Source: Mytilisepta virgata
Lineage: Eukaryota > Mollusca > Bivalvia > Mytilida > Mytilidae
NCBI GenBank assembly: GCA_028015205.1
Contig: JAPWFG010000023.1
Location: forward strand, 992,001 to 1,056,000
Direction: 5' to 3'
Length of the DNA: 64,000 nt
Positions 54,801-63,701 of the stretch are shown here, piece by piece. A model generated the notes under the pieces. It searched no databases. It saw only the letters and a program-made list of their open reading frames with translations, and was not told the DNA's origin. A program made the position numbers and the translations under genes. The first letter of the stretch is position 1. Each line of letters starts with the position of its first letter.

Positions 54801-57800
54801 ATGGACAAATGATTCGTCACCTATCTTTCTATACTGATACAAATTTACAAATTTTCAAAAAATTATTGTAAAATCATTTCAAACAAAATTTCATGAAATC
54901 TGTACCCTCAGAAGAAAAAGGTTTCAAGTCATTTTGTGTAATACATGGTATTCATATAGATTTCAGAGTTGTAATCACCAAAAAAAATTTATGATGTCAA
55001 AAAATTGGTTGAATATACATGTATAGGGAAAATATAATGTGAAAAGTTTCTTTGTAATTAAATCATTGTCACTCATAAACCATGAATCTGACATACAAAA
55101 ATAAACAATGAAATTTCAAAAATTTCTCTTTCTGACATTGAAAATTAGTTGAGAAATGACTTCACAATAACTTTTTGAAATATTGTGAATTTTTATAGAA
55201 ACCTAAGGCAAAAATCGGATGTGACGGATAATTATGTCCACTAACTGTATATAACACATGTCAAAGAACAGCAATAGTAGTGCTATTCCTGATCTTAGAT
55301 TTTGTTACATACGTATGTCGAGAAAGTGTGTCAAGAACCAATCTACCATATTGCTTCATTCGTGTCCTCAAGGTCAGATATTTTTCTAAATAAGGAGTCA
55401 TTATTTTTTCATTAAATTTTAAGTTTTGAGGTAAATTAGAGGTTGACTTTAATAAATGTACATGATTGCATTCAAAGTGATTACTTAGACAATTCAATCT
55501 TAAATTTTTTATTCGTTTCTGGTAGGCTATACATGTAGTTTAACTTATACATACATGTACATGCATATCTTGTATTTTTTATATTTTTTTTTTTTTTTCA
55601 CTATTGTTGTCATAATCAATATCAAACAATGTAATCGACTGTATTAAATTTCTGATAATTACTCTGCCTTCGCAGGACCCTTTGATTGGCAATAAAATAT
55701 TTGTTGTTGCTGCACCATAGTGTGGTTACTTTAGTATTATATCATATTTCTATAAATCGAACAGTACATCAAACTTACCTTCTCACCAAGGGGAGGCACT
55801 CTAAGTCTTTTCATGGCTTTCTGTCTGTTTCCACCTTCTAAGTCTGAGGTAACACTTTGCTACAATAGGTTAAGGTAGTTTATCTATATATAGACTGTAC
55901 TTCTTTTCTCAGTGGGTTACAATATTCATACACACAAAACAGTTAAAATTTACAATAAAATAATCCTATACACCAGATAGTTTAATTCTAAATTTTCAAT
56001 ATTTGAGTTAAAGGAAGCATGTTGAAATCGAATTGTTTCACACGACTTTCATTTTCCAATCATTTTTTTTTTAAATACTGTCCTGGACAACAGCCACCTG
56101 TGCTATTGCAAAAATTGTGCTAACAAAATTATGTTATATATCAGTTTCTGAGCAAATTTGCAAGTTAAGTTGCGGGGGGCAATTTGATTTAAAAACACCT
56201 ATGCGCACACTTAAGGACGATTGCTGTTCTAATAGGAAATAAATAGGATTTGAAATAGGTATTTTAGTTTGAGAGAACATATGAATAGTAAACAAATAAG
56301 CAAGAAAAAAAATATAGGTTCATGTGCTCTTTTTAGAGCTATAAGGCCTTGAAAATTTGCAAGAAATGGGTTTTCTCTGAATTTTTCAATGTCTTTGCAT
56401 TGCAACTTTAGTCTCTCAAAAATGTATGAAAAAATAAAAAGAATTTCATAAAATTTTGTCAAATACCATATCAAGGTATATATGATTGAATTATAAAAGA
56501 AAAATTGGGAGTTCATGGGCAAAACATTTCATGTTTAAGAAATGGATAAAACCCGAGGATTCCGAAAATCTGACAAAAAGACCAAAACATGACCAGCGAG
56601 CATCCTTAAATGTACTTATCTCTATAATGCATAACAACTGATACTGCTAATTAGTCATATTATCATGTTTTATTTCAAAAATCAAATAATGTACGTGATT
56701 TACTATAATATTATCTCCTTGGCGTGTTTCTTTAATTCTAGTTAATTGCATACGAGTATAGCTGCAAAATCTACTCTGAACTTTTTTCAATCTCTTTCAT
56801 ATCCAATATTAGTTTGGAAATGATTTTTCAGCCAATATTGTATCTATCTATTTGGTGTAATACATGTACATCAAACGGGAACTATTTCATCAAATCACAT
56901 TCCCAAAATTTTGAAATTACTTAGCATATTTAAAAATTTAACCTCAATCAACTGTCATGAATGAGAGAGATAAGTGGGTGTGCTATGGAGAAAATTACTG
57001 TCTGTCAAGAATACATTGATAATAAATTTGCACTAATCATGAAAGAAACATTTCTTGCCCTTTAATACACAGGTTTGACTTTACAGTGTTCTCCCTAAAA
57101 TACTTTGAAGGTGCAAAAATTACTTAAGAAATTCACAATTTTTTATACAATCTTAAAAAAATTTATGTTGAAACTTAATTTTCACCTTAACCTTGACCCA
57201 TTTCGGAGAAATTAAGATCCAAAATACAACTGAGGCACAAAACAACAGTGCACTTTAACTGAAAGACATAAATTATTTTTTTTGGAGAACAATTTTTCTT
57301 TATTTATATTTAATTGGGGTTCAAGATATACCAACTTAAACTAATTGTCATTTTCGACATCTACAGAGCAAAGCGGATTTAATGATTACCCTTGTTTACC
57401 TCAGTTTCTTTAATGAGATGATCAACTTCTTTGTTTGTATAAAATGGTGCTGTTTCTACATTCTGTTGTCTCCATTCTGTTCCTCTTGTTGTCTGCATTA
57501 TCTATAATTAATGGGAAAAATTCAATGAAAATAACTTTACTTTGCAATAAAAAGACACTCCAAGGTAAAAATATTTATCGTTTTTATAAATGAAAACAAA
57601 AATAAATTTATCAAAATAATAGTCTTGTCTGCTCTTCGGTTATTGTGACAAAAAATTTGAAAGCATTATTATTTTAATCACTTTCAATTAAAAAAGTAAA
57701 AAAAAAGTATTTATATATTGGGAATTGATTTCAATTGCCCAGATTTAGACTTGATCCTCTAATGATTGTTGGTTAATGTGCAATTAGGACATATTCAGAA

Positions 57801-60800
57801 GGAGATGTTGATGTCGTATGAATATAAATACTGCTTTGTACTAGACCTACAAATTAGGTAACAGTTATAAGGAAAACATGTCACCCCACCAGCACAAATA
57901 AAAAAATTTAAAAAAAATCACTAAGCAGTAAAAACAAATCAGGTTTGTGAAATTTCCTTTCTGAGTTAACAGTGTTCTCCTCAGGCTTATATACCACAAT
58001 GGTATCACTGTGCTATAATTTTTTACCATGATGCTATAATTTTTTACCACTGTGCTATTCATATTAACAAATGTATATGATTTTAATATGATAAGTTAAT
58101 ATGTTCCCTTTTTTCTTTCTTTTCATCATCAGCAGCAAGAATCCAATGAGTCTAAAACAGTGATTTATTCATTCTTATACATTATGGGAAAATCTATTCT
58201 TTTTACAAAATGCCTTTACAATGATATCAAGAGATGGAAAGATTTGCCACAAAGACAGTACCACAACGCTATTTAGAATTTCTGGGGAGAACACTGTAGT
58301 TTGCAATTTACTCAAGTTTCATTTTAGACAATACAGTCAAACCTGTCTATAAAGGTCATCCAAGGAACCAAAAAAAGTGCCCTTTATGAGCAGGTCCCCT
58401 TTATACAGAGGTTAATTTTACATGTTTTGTTCATAAATGGGACTTTTTTACTGTGCCCTTTATAGACAGTGATTTGATATATAGAGGTGCCCTTTATAGA
58501 CAGTGATTTGCTATATAGAGGTGCCCTTTATAGACAGTGATTTGCTATATAGAGGTGCCCTTTAAAGCAGGTTTGACTGTACTTACTTTATCATGTTTCT
58601 TTAAGATCTTTCTAAAACCTGTAAAATTAAGAGACTGGTAATTCTGTAACAGGATAAGACTCAGATAGAACTCGCTGAACGCCAGTTTCAGATCATGAAG
58701 TTTGCGAGTGTGGATTTGAGTCGTCTCTCGGTGCTCCCTGTCTTTAAATAAGGCATAAACTGCACTTGATTTACGTCGTCGCAATCCATGAGGTTTATGT
58801 GCATGCTCTAGAAATGCATCAAGCTCTGCACGTAAACTTGCAAATCTTCTGTTTGCTTCAGATATTTTCTCTGAAATATAAAGACAATGTAAGTTTTAAA
58901 CTAATAAGCTCTACACCACATAAATCTTAACATTTCAAATGTAACACTTTAGGATTGAAATTTTCTGGACACACTACCTAGCCTAGAGCTAATTTCAGTA
59001 CTTATAATTTACTAGCCTGATATGTCAAAGTAATAGCAAATTGTGACTTATAGGGTATAGAAATATACCCGCTTTGGTTTTATGCAATTGATCAACAGCA
59101 TTATCCCTACTGCTGGCATGAACTTATGTTAGACGTCTAAAATTAGCTATCTCTTCTAGATTCTTAAATTGTATTAAAGTGATAGGCATCAGATCAAAAT
59201 TCAGTACTGTAAGGCTTTGACAGTCAAGAAACATGGTAGAACATCAACAAAAAACTGTGTGAGCTTGTGCTACTTTGAACCCTAACTTTTTTTAAACAGG
59301 TAAGAAAGTACAGTTGAATCTCATTATCTTGAAATCGCTTGAGTTGAAATTTCGGTTATGTCGAATCTTTTTTTTTTGTCGTGACAAGCCAACAGTAAAA
59401 TTTATATATTTTAATTCCTTTTATCTCGAAATCCGATGAGTCAATATTTCGGTTGTGTCTAATTGATATTATGTAGAAAGGAAATATAATTAGTTGAAAT
59501 ATAAACTTGTTATGTCCAATTTACCGGTATTAATCATCTGTACATGTGAACCAAATTTTTACACCTATCAAACAGTATGTAGGAAAATTATATTTTGATA
59601 ACAATCTTGTTAAGACTTAAATGTTTTATTACGTTTTTACAATTAAACAATATATCAGATTTTGTGACAAAAATAAATTGTTTTATCACAGTATGTGATC
59701 ATCCTTTTTATTCAAACTACTGTTATAAGATTTGGATTATGAAAAGAATTTATAAAATCAATATTGGTCAACATGAAAGGATTATCAATTTGTGATTTTA
59801 AACAAATTCTAATTAAGAAACAATAAGAATTTTTGAGACAATCATCATTAATCAAAATCATTTGATGTACGCTAACTAATAAAAATGATCAATGAAAGCA
59901 TGGAGAGGAATATAGAAGTCATATTGTCCAAAAACTCGAGAGAATTTCCAGCTCCTTTTAAGTCGAACTTCGGCTATCTTGAACCAAATTCCATGGTCCC
60001 TTGCAACTTCAAGATAACGAGATTCAACTATATATGGAGTATAAGTGTGTTACTAGTGAATACTACATTTACAAATACAAACCATAGAAGAAGGTGTTGA
60101 TTTTAGACAGTTCTTTGTCACAAAACTGAAAAAATCTTTCATCAAATCTGGCATAATATCTTTGTAATGTGCTGGCATCAGTCACTGAAAATGGAAGAAA
60201 ATGAAATAGTGAGAAAAAAGTTGACTACATCTATTTAGTTTATGAAAGTACTTCTGAATTAATGGATGCTTCCAGAATGCATTGCTGATAATAAAGCATA
60301 ATAAACATGTTTAATAAAAATTTCATATCTAAAATTGGTTTTTTTGGCATTTAAGTATTATTTTTATTCAAAACAGCACAATACATTGGTTGGATACAAA
60401 TTAAAGCACCTCTTTTCCTACAATGTAAAACTCAGCACTTCTCTGCCCTTGAACCTTGCCTGGAAAATTGACATGTACCAGTGATAGAAAGGTGTATTTT
60501 CTTTAACAAATTTTATTTACTACTACACGACACCATTCCATGAATTATTTACCCCTTACAATTCTTATTTATAAAAGTTACCATGGCTACCAAGATTTAA
60601 TTAAAGTAAAAAACTTCCTTTTTTCATATTTTAACTGGCAACTTAATCAAATGTATTCGAGGTTACATATTAGTATAAAAATACAAAATTACCTTCGGTT
60701 GATGGGGACTGTTCATAGGCTTCATAGATCAAATCTTTCAACGCCTGTAAAATAGAGCAATCATTACTAGGAATCAAAATAAAATGTTTCTGTGTTAAAA

Positions 60801-63167
60801 TCAAAAGATGAACAAGAGTGGACAAACTACATGTCTCGTCTGAGTATGCACATGGACACAGAATAATGATTATCTGATACCTGACATTTTGCAAGTCAAG
60901 GGAAAATGTGTTAAAAGAAATTGAGGTCAAGGTCAAAAGGCAGGTGTCATACCGACATGTATCCACAAAGAACTATCTATTGACCAAATATGGTGGGTCT
61001 AGGTATTAAAGTTGCTGAGAAATGGACCTAATCTCGAAAATGTGACAAAGTCACGCAAGTATGCAATAGAGGTCAAAGTCCAGAGACACGTGTCAGACTT
61101 GCATGTACCCACTAAGAACTATCTACATGTATAGACCAAACACGGATGGGTCTAGGTATTACAGTTGCATAAAAAAGGACTTAATCAAGAAATTTGGATG
61201 AAAGTCACTCAACCATGAAACTGAGGTCAAGGTCCAGAGACAAGTGTCAGACTGGCATTCACCCACCAAGAACTATCAATAGACCATATACAGTAGGTCT
61301 AGGTATTACAGTTTCTGAGGAATGGACTTTACCACGAAAAAGTGACAAAGTCACTCAAGCATAAAATTGAGATCAAGGTCACAAACCAGGTGTCAGACTG
61401 ACATCTACCCACCAAGAACTATCTATTGACCAAATATGTTGGGTCCAGGTATTGTAGTTGCTGAGAAATGGACTTAACCATGAAAAAGTGACAAAGTCAC
61501 TCAGCATGAAATTGAGGTCAAGGCCCCAAGCCAGGTGTCAGAATGGCATGCACCCACCAAGAACTATCTATAGACCAATTATGGTTGGTCTAGGTATTAC
61601 AGTTGCTGAGAAATTGATTTAACCACGAAACTTAGACGCAGATTTAAATTCATGTTCGTGAAGTCAGTGAACCATGAAAATGAGGTCAGGGTCACAAGAC
61701 AATTCAAGTATACTCCGGCATACCTTATACGATAAGCTACCTTGTGGACCATAAATCTTAATTGTAGGTATTACATGTTCAAAGTTATTAAAGTTTTAAA
61801 AAAGTTTACGCCGCCGCCGGAAAGTAATACCTATATCTCGCCTCCGCGACTTTTCATCACAGGCGAGACAATAAAACCGCAGCAAGTCATGCATGCCATA
61901 TATTTTAAGCACTTATTAAATGTTCTTTCACTTTATATATAAAAAATATTGCTTAAGGCTTTTATATATATGTCAATATACAAATGAGGTAACAAATAAT
62001 AAGACTTAAATTCCTCTATGCTTTCACTTTCATAACATAAGAAACTTTATTATTTATATTCTTTATCAAAATTTGGCAGCTTAAATACTTAAATTCTAGA
62101 CATTTCAAACAAGGATCAAGCATATTGTGAAAGTCAACATATTTGAAACTATACTTGTAATGAAGGTATTCACTTTCATAACACACATGTAAGAAACTGG
62201 ATCATTGATCAAAATGTTGCAGCCTTGCTTAAACTTTACACACTTCAAACAAGAATGAGGCATAACCTGAAAGTCAACATATTTCAAACTAATGAAAAGA
62301 ACCTTGCAACTGTTCATATTTTTATCTGAAGATGCCAGATTAAACGCAAAAATAAATGAACTGCAGCTGTGCACAATTAAAACATGTACAGAAAATATGC
62401 TTTTAATTCATTATAAATACAAGCAATCAAAGAACTGTTTTGATGCTTGGGGGTGGTAAATCTCCGCATTTCCAACAAATAAAACCTATTTTTGTGAATG
62501 AAATTTTTTCTTGTTTTCTTTTGGTTATAATGTGTGAGTTCTTGGTCTATTGGTTAAGGTCGCTGGCTACGGTACTGAAGGTCCTGGGTTCGAGCCTCGG
62601 TTAGAGCCTGGAAAATTTGGTACGTTAGAAGGGCGTTTTTCATACATCTCTGTTACCTGCACCGGAGTATTAAACTAGTCTGAGTATGTGGGGGCCTCGT
62701 TTGGTCAAAGTTAGTCCCTACTGGAGATCAATCTGCTAGTAAAAGTATGCCTATACTACTACATGTAAATCACTGAAATACTGTGGTAGGTAGTGCTTCT
62801 GGTTGACATCTCTTAGGTTTGTCTGTTCCCTCCGAGATGCCCGGTGGTTTTCTCTGAGTACTTCGGCCTCCTCCAACATAAAAACAGACTTCCGGTGTCC
62901 TAACCCTCCCTTGGTGTTGGCCGGGTTGGGGATTGTCCTGGTGATGGGTTGTAAATAGTTAGTGACACATCTCCATTAATCCTATAGGGAGTGTACATGG
63001 ATCCGCTGTACCCTTGCAGTCAATCGAGGGGTGCGTCTTGAATGGCGTAATTTCGGTACATACATACATAAAATGACAGAATTTTCAGGTTAACCTACCT
63101 CATACTGGATGTATTGTTTTCTCCATTCTGGTGTTATATGAGCTCCAAGATGTTCTGCAAACTTCAT
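39604..63167 (-). CDS. XPR1: XPR1 orthologue, SPX-EXS phosphate exporter (spliced, 14 exons)
   Basis: Reading the minus strand, exons are 63167-63099, 60744-60693, 60184-60083, 58870-58587, 57501-57400, 55859-55779, 54205-54127, 52664-52477, 51938-51759, 50268-50121, 49128-48934, 42278-42103, 40988-40852 and 39853 down to 39665 (donor) or 39604 (stop). All junctions keep frame, giving about 660 residues against 696 in human. Residues 1-170 are the SPX domain, including the basic [10 protein letters not shown] cluster that in the family binds inositol pyrophosphates. About 230-380 hold membrane segments ([46 protein letters not shown]). About 380-620 is the EXS domain ([57 protein letters not shown]). 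Known family role: plasma-membrane export of inorganic phosphate gated by SPX. Nothing suggests pseudogenisation. The start is the conserved MKFAEHL. Confidence 0.96.
40209..40728. mobile_element. Pogo/Tigger-like TIR element in XPR1 intron 13
   Basis: The left end CACTAGAATCTTGGTGGCTC and the right end GAAATCGAGATTCTACTG are inverted, flanked by TA. TCGAAC motifs recur inside. No transposase frame was seen. Confidence 0.75.
40852..40988 (-). CDS. XPR1: XPR1 exon 13
   Basis: CTTTGCAG acceptor, GTTTGA donor. It contains [20 protein letters not shown] and LLASLELF, the last membrane-associated part of EXS. Confidence 0.94.
42103..42278 (-). CDS. XPR1: XPR1 exon 12
   Basis: TGTTTTCAG acceptor, GTATGC donor. 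It contains [40 protein letters not shown]. It is preceded by a 6.7-kb intron full of hairpin-ended repeats. Confidence 0.96.
42340..42710. repeat. Intronic duplicated segment, copy next to XPR1 exon 12
   Basis: It shares TCAAAATCCTGTATTCC, AAAGCTTTCAGC, GAAGGA, ACTTAAATCAAATGA and TTCCTCCCATAAG, in the same order, with 48510-48840 next to exon 11. Confidence 0.75.
43892..43987. repeat. Long palindrome F2 in XPR1 intron 11
   Basis: Outer arms AAGAGGGTGACGGAGTATAT then TGTAA and the inverse (one mismatch). Inner stem ATTGTCAACC / GGTTGACAAT around the loop TCAGCTTCGTCT. A GGGTGACA / TGTCACCC mini-hairpin precedes it at about 43816. Confidence 0.85.
45072..45195. repeat. Long palindrome F3 in XPR1 intron 11
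   Basis: GACTTTGGTATAGGTTAATA then CCAGGTTTTATCAACCCT is mirrored with a single mismatch over 38 bp, then continues less perfectly to a GC-rich loop (CACGCCGTTGGCTCGGTG). Confidence 0.9.
45285..47083 (+). mobile_element. Hairpin-ended repeat H5 with ~165-bp internal modules
   Basis: Start ACTAGAGGCTCTCAAGAGCC; end GCTCACTTGACCC / GGGTCAGGTGAGC. Six modules share GGCGGCCATCTTGGTTGACA and GTGGTTTCAGACAAGAAGAT. Intronic in XPR1, opposite to the transcript. Confidence 0.88.
47104..48282 (+). mobile_element. Hairpin-ended repeat H6 with ~175-bp internal modules
   Basis: It follows H5 after about 20 bases, in the same orientation. Modules share GATCGGCACCAAAGT and GCGGTTCTCTAGAAGAAGAT. End CTCACATGACCC / GGGTCAGGTGAG. 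Confidence 0.88.
48510..48840. repeat. Intronic duplicated segment, copy next to XPR1 exon 11
   Basis: Direct-repeat partner of 42340-42710. The two copies sit near opposite ends of the same 6.7-kb intron. Confidence 0.75.
48934..49128 (-). CDS. XPR1: XPR1 exon 11
   Basis: TATTTCAG acceptor, GTGAGG donor. It contains [19 protein letters not shown] and [20 protein letters not shown]. The CLRRYRDT signature is diagnostic for EXS proteins. Confidence 0.96.
49880..50065 (+). mobile_element. SINE family A, old degenerate copy
   Basis: It keeps GAGTTCGAACATAACTCATG, ATTGACAAGGACTGCCAGTT and the GACATAAAACC tail region at low similarity. Confidence 0.65.
50121..50268 (-). CDS. XPR1: XPR1 exon 10 (EXS start)
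   Basis: ATTTACAG acceptor, GTAAGT donor. It contains [20 protein letters not shown] and [19 protein letters not shown], the most conserved EXS block. Confidence 0.96.
50730..50845. mobile_element. Pogo-like left-end fragment
   Basis: TACAGTTGACTCTTGCTACC then TGAAACTCACTTGAGTTGAA matches the left end of the element at 59311-60030. No right end was found. Confidence 0.5.
51201..51416 (+). other. 71-codon open frame with secretory-like start, inside XPR1 intron 9 (antisense)
   Basis: A hydrophobic start ([15 protein letters not shown]) is followed by [18 protein letters not shown] and a KKAVRR basic site. The composition (51,250-51,410) is more GC-rich than its surroundings. It could encode a small secreted peptide, or be part of an interspersed repeat. 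No splice or promoter support is visible. Confidence 0.2.
51590..51738. repeat. 37-bp tandem repeat, 4 copies
   Basis: The unit begins GGTCGGATGCAAATGAGTCG and ends TAGTATGTTT. Copies differ by one or two bases. It lies 21 bases from the XPR1 exon 9 donor. Confidence 0.93.
51759..51938 (-). CDS. XPR1: XPR1 exon 9 (membrane segments)
   Basis: TTTATAG acceptor, GTAAGA donor, 60 codons. It contains [36 protein letters not shown] and SRYWLLRIL. This exon has no long Met-initiated frame, so only family homology reveals it. Confidence 0.93.
52477..52664 (-). CDS. XPR1: XPR1 exon 8
   Basis: The acceptor TTTATTTCAAG before 52664 keeps phase and gives [19 protein letters not shown] then [23 protein letters not shown] is a potential N-glycosylation site in a predicted extracellular loop. 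An inferior TAG acceptor nearer the Trp codon breaks phase. The exon's 5' end and acceptor are duplicated upstream. Confidence 0.92.
52629..52751 (-). repeat. Tandem duplication of XPR1 exon 8 acceptor and exon start
   Basis: About 47 bp (52629-52675) recur at 52705-52751, including TTCAAGCATTTTTCACTAAT on the minus strand. The offset is 76 bases, so the upstream acceptor is out of frame. Confidence 0.85.
52952..54106 (+). mobile_element. Hairpin-ended repeat H7
   Basis: Start ACAAGAGTCTCCCAAGAGCC; end with GATGCCAAGTGATGGCAAAA and a GGACAGGTGAGCT terminus. The hairpin has an extra ACTAGTA insertion. It stops 20 bases from XPR1 exon 7. Confidence 0.85.
54127..54205 (-). CDS. XPR1: XPR1 exon 7 (first membrane segment)
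   Basis: TTTTTTCAG acceptor, GTAATA donor. It encodes [20 protein letters not shown] then IVAIVS. A hairpin-ended repeat ends 20 bases from its donor. Confidence 0.93.
54387..54733 (-). mobile_element. SINE family B, copy 4
   Basis: Reverse orientation. The duplication AAATCATGATAGATGAAT is at 54369-54386 and 54734-54751, partly overlapping the GATGAAT of the SINE tail. Intronic in XPR1. Confidence 0.88.
54752..55778. other. XPR1 intron 6, nothing recognised
   Basis: AT-rich, with T-runs near 55580. No bounded repeat or exon seen. Confidence 0.5.
55779..55859 (-). CDS. XPR1: XPR1 exon 6
   Basis: ATTGTAG acceptor, GTAAGT donor, 27 codons. It contains [19 protein letters not shown], matching the XPR1 linker just before the first membrane segment. 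Confidence 0.93.
56211..56609 (+). mobile_element. TTAA-flanked MITE M3
   Basis: 399 bp, ends TTAAGGACGATTGCTGTT and ACCAGCGAGCATCCTTAA. Same orientation as M1, uninterrupted. XPR1 intron 5. Confidence 0.88.
57400..57501 (-). CDS. XPR1: XPR1 exon 5
   Basis: AATTATAG acceptor, GTAAAC donor, 34 codons. It contains [20 protein letters not shown] then DHLIKETE, the linker after the SPX domain. Confidence 0.93.
57755..57870 (-). mobile_element. SINE family B fragment
   Basis: It keeps TGCTTTGTACTAGACCTACA and the AGGACATATTC block in the family order, without head or tail. Confidence 0.55.
58334..58579. mobile_element. TA-flanked MITE abutting XPR1 exon 4 donor, with 34-bp tandem core
   Basis: Perfect inverted ends including TA: TACAGTCAAACCTG (58332-58345) and CAGGTTTGACTGTA (58568-58581). 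The core has three to four 34-bp repeats of GTGCCCTTTATAGACAGTGA. The right TA (58580-58581) supplies the sixth base of the donor GTAAGT. Confidence 0.9.
58587..58870 (-). CDS. XPR1: XPR1 exon 4 (SPX core, lysine cluster)
   Basis: ATATTTCAG acceptor, GTAAGT donor. It ends with [33 protein letters not shown]. The Lys residues of KKHDK are the family's phosphate or inositol-pyrophosphate sensing site. The donor directly touches a MITE insertion (58334-58579). Confidence 0.96.
59311..60030. mobile_element. Pogo/Tigger-like TIR element, 720 bp
   Basis: The left end CAGTTGAATCTCATTATCTT then GAA is mirrored by TTCAAGATAACGAGATTCAA on the right, flanked by TA. CTTGAGTTGAAATTTCGGTT recurs inside. 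No transposase recognised. XPR1 intron 3. Confidence 0.82.
60083..60184 (-). CDS. XPR1: XPR1 exon 3
   Basis: CATTTTCAG acceptor, GTTTGT donor, phase 1 to 1. It contains [20 protein letters not shown] and NTFFY, the conserved SPX F-x-F-C-x-x-E-L-x-K-I-N motif. Confidence 0.94.
60693..60744 (-). CDS. XPR1: XPR1 exon 2
   Basis: TTTTACAG acceptor, GTAATT donor, 52 nt. It encodes [17 protein letters not shown], the second SPX helix. Confidence 0.93.
60915..61690. repeat. ~146-bp tandem array, 5 copies
   Basis: The block AAGAACTATCTATTGACCAA recurs at about 60971, 61117, 61271, 61417 and 61562, with GAGGTCAAGGTC, CAGGTGTCAGAC and GGTCTAGGTATT in each unit. XPR1 intron 1. Confidence 0.9.
61691..62531. 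other. XPR1 intron 1 spacer, nothing recognised
   Basis: A weak internal duplication (CATTTCAAACAAGGATCAAG near 62101 and CACTTCAAACAAGAATGAGG near 62240). No gene seen. Confidence 0.4.
62532..63072 (+). mobile_element. SINE family D (tRNA-derived, long body)
   Basis: The head contains TCTATTGGTTAAGGTCGCTG and a perfect box B GGTTCGAGCC. The body contains GAGATGCCCGGTGGTTTTCT and CGGCCTCCTCCAACATAAAA. It ends in a CATA microsatellite. It lies about 20 bases from XPR1 exon 1's donor side. Confidence 0.8.
63099..63167 (-). CDS. XPR1: XPR1 exon 1 (start)
   Basis: [20 protein letters not shown] continuing to QYE, then donor GTAGG. This is the near-invariant N-terminal helix of XPR1 SPX domains, which fixes the start codon at 63167-63165. 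Confidence 0.95.
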
Positions 63168-63701
63168 GGTTCTAAAAGTACTTGATTACTGCTGCTAACG
63201 ATCTTCTCTTCTTATCATTATGTCATAATATTTATATCTGTTATTCTGAAATTGAAAGTAGCTAGATCTACATGTACATGTAAGCAGTCTCCATTTTCAT
63301 TGACATTGTGTCAAAGAATTCAAATGTTTATGAAGAACGTGACAATGAAAATGTTACATAAATATAATGAAATGAAGAACTGTGTGATTGTTTACTATGC
63401 TCTTAAATAACCTACAGAGCGTGAAATCGCTATTATCAAATAACATGTTTGGCTGCGGATCTATTTTTATCTCGTCATGTGAAAACGTCAAAAGTGCGCA
63501 TAAAATGATGACGTTGCAAGGTTACTACACAAAGCTATTTGGTAAGGCGACAGGTGCGTGGATTTAAAAAGTGTAAATGTACAATCATGATTAAACACAA
63601 CAACATAATGACAGTGAAGTTTTTTGTTTTGAGTTGATAAACATTTAATTGAAAAAAAATGGAACCTGGTTAGAGTGAAATAATTAAAATCCTGGTGCAA
63701 A
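63168..63701. promoter_or_regulatory. Probable bidirectional promoter region between XPR1 and the right-edge gene
   Basis: The two start codons point away from each other across 534 bases that contain no recognised repeat. Two opposed TGACGT half-sites lie 19 bases apart (63485-63490 as ACGTCA and 63509-63514), with local CpG-containing sequence around them. These resemble CREB/ATF half-sites. No TATA box or start site can be fixed from sequence alone. Confidence 0.4.

Noticed and set aside
62540..62610. Candidate tRNA gene with a good box B
   Set aside because: The acceptor stem does not close and a long SINE body with a CATA tail follows.
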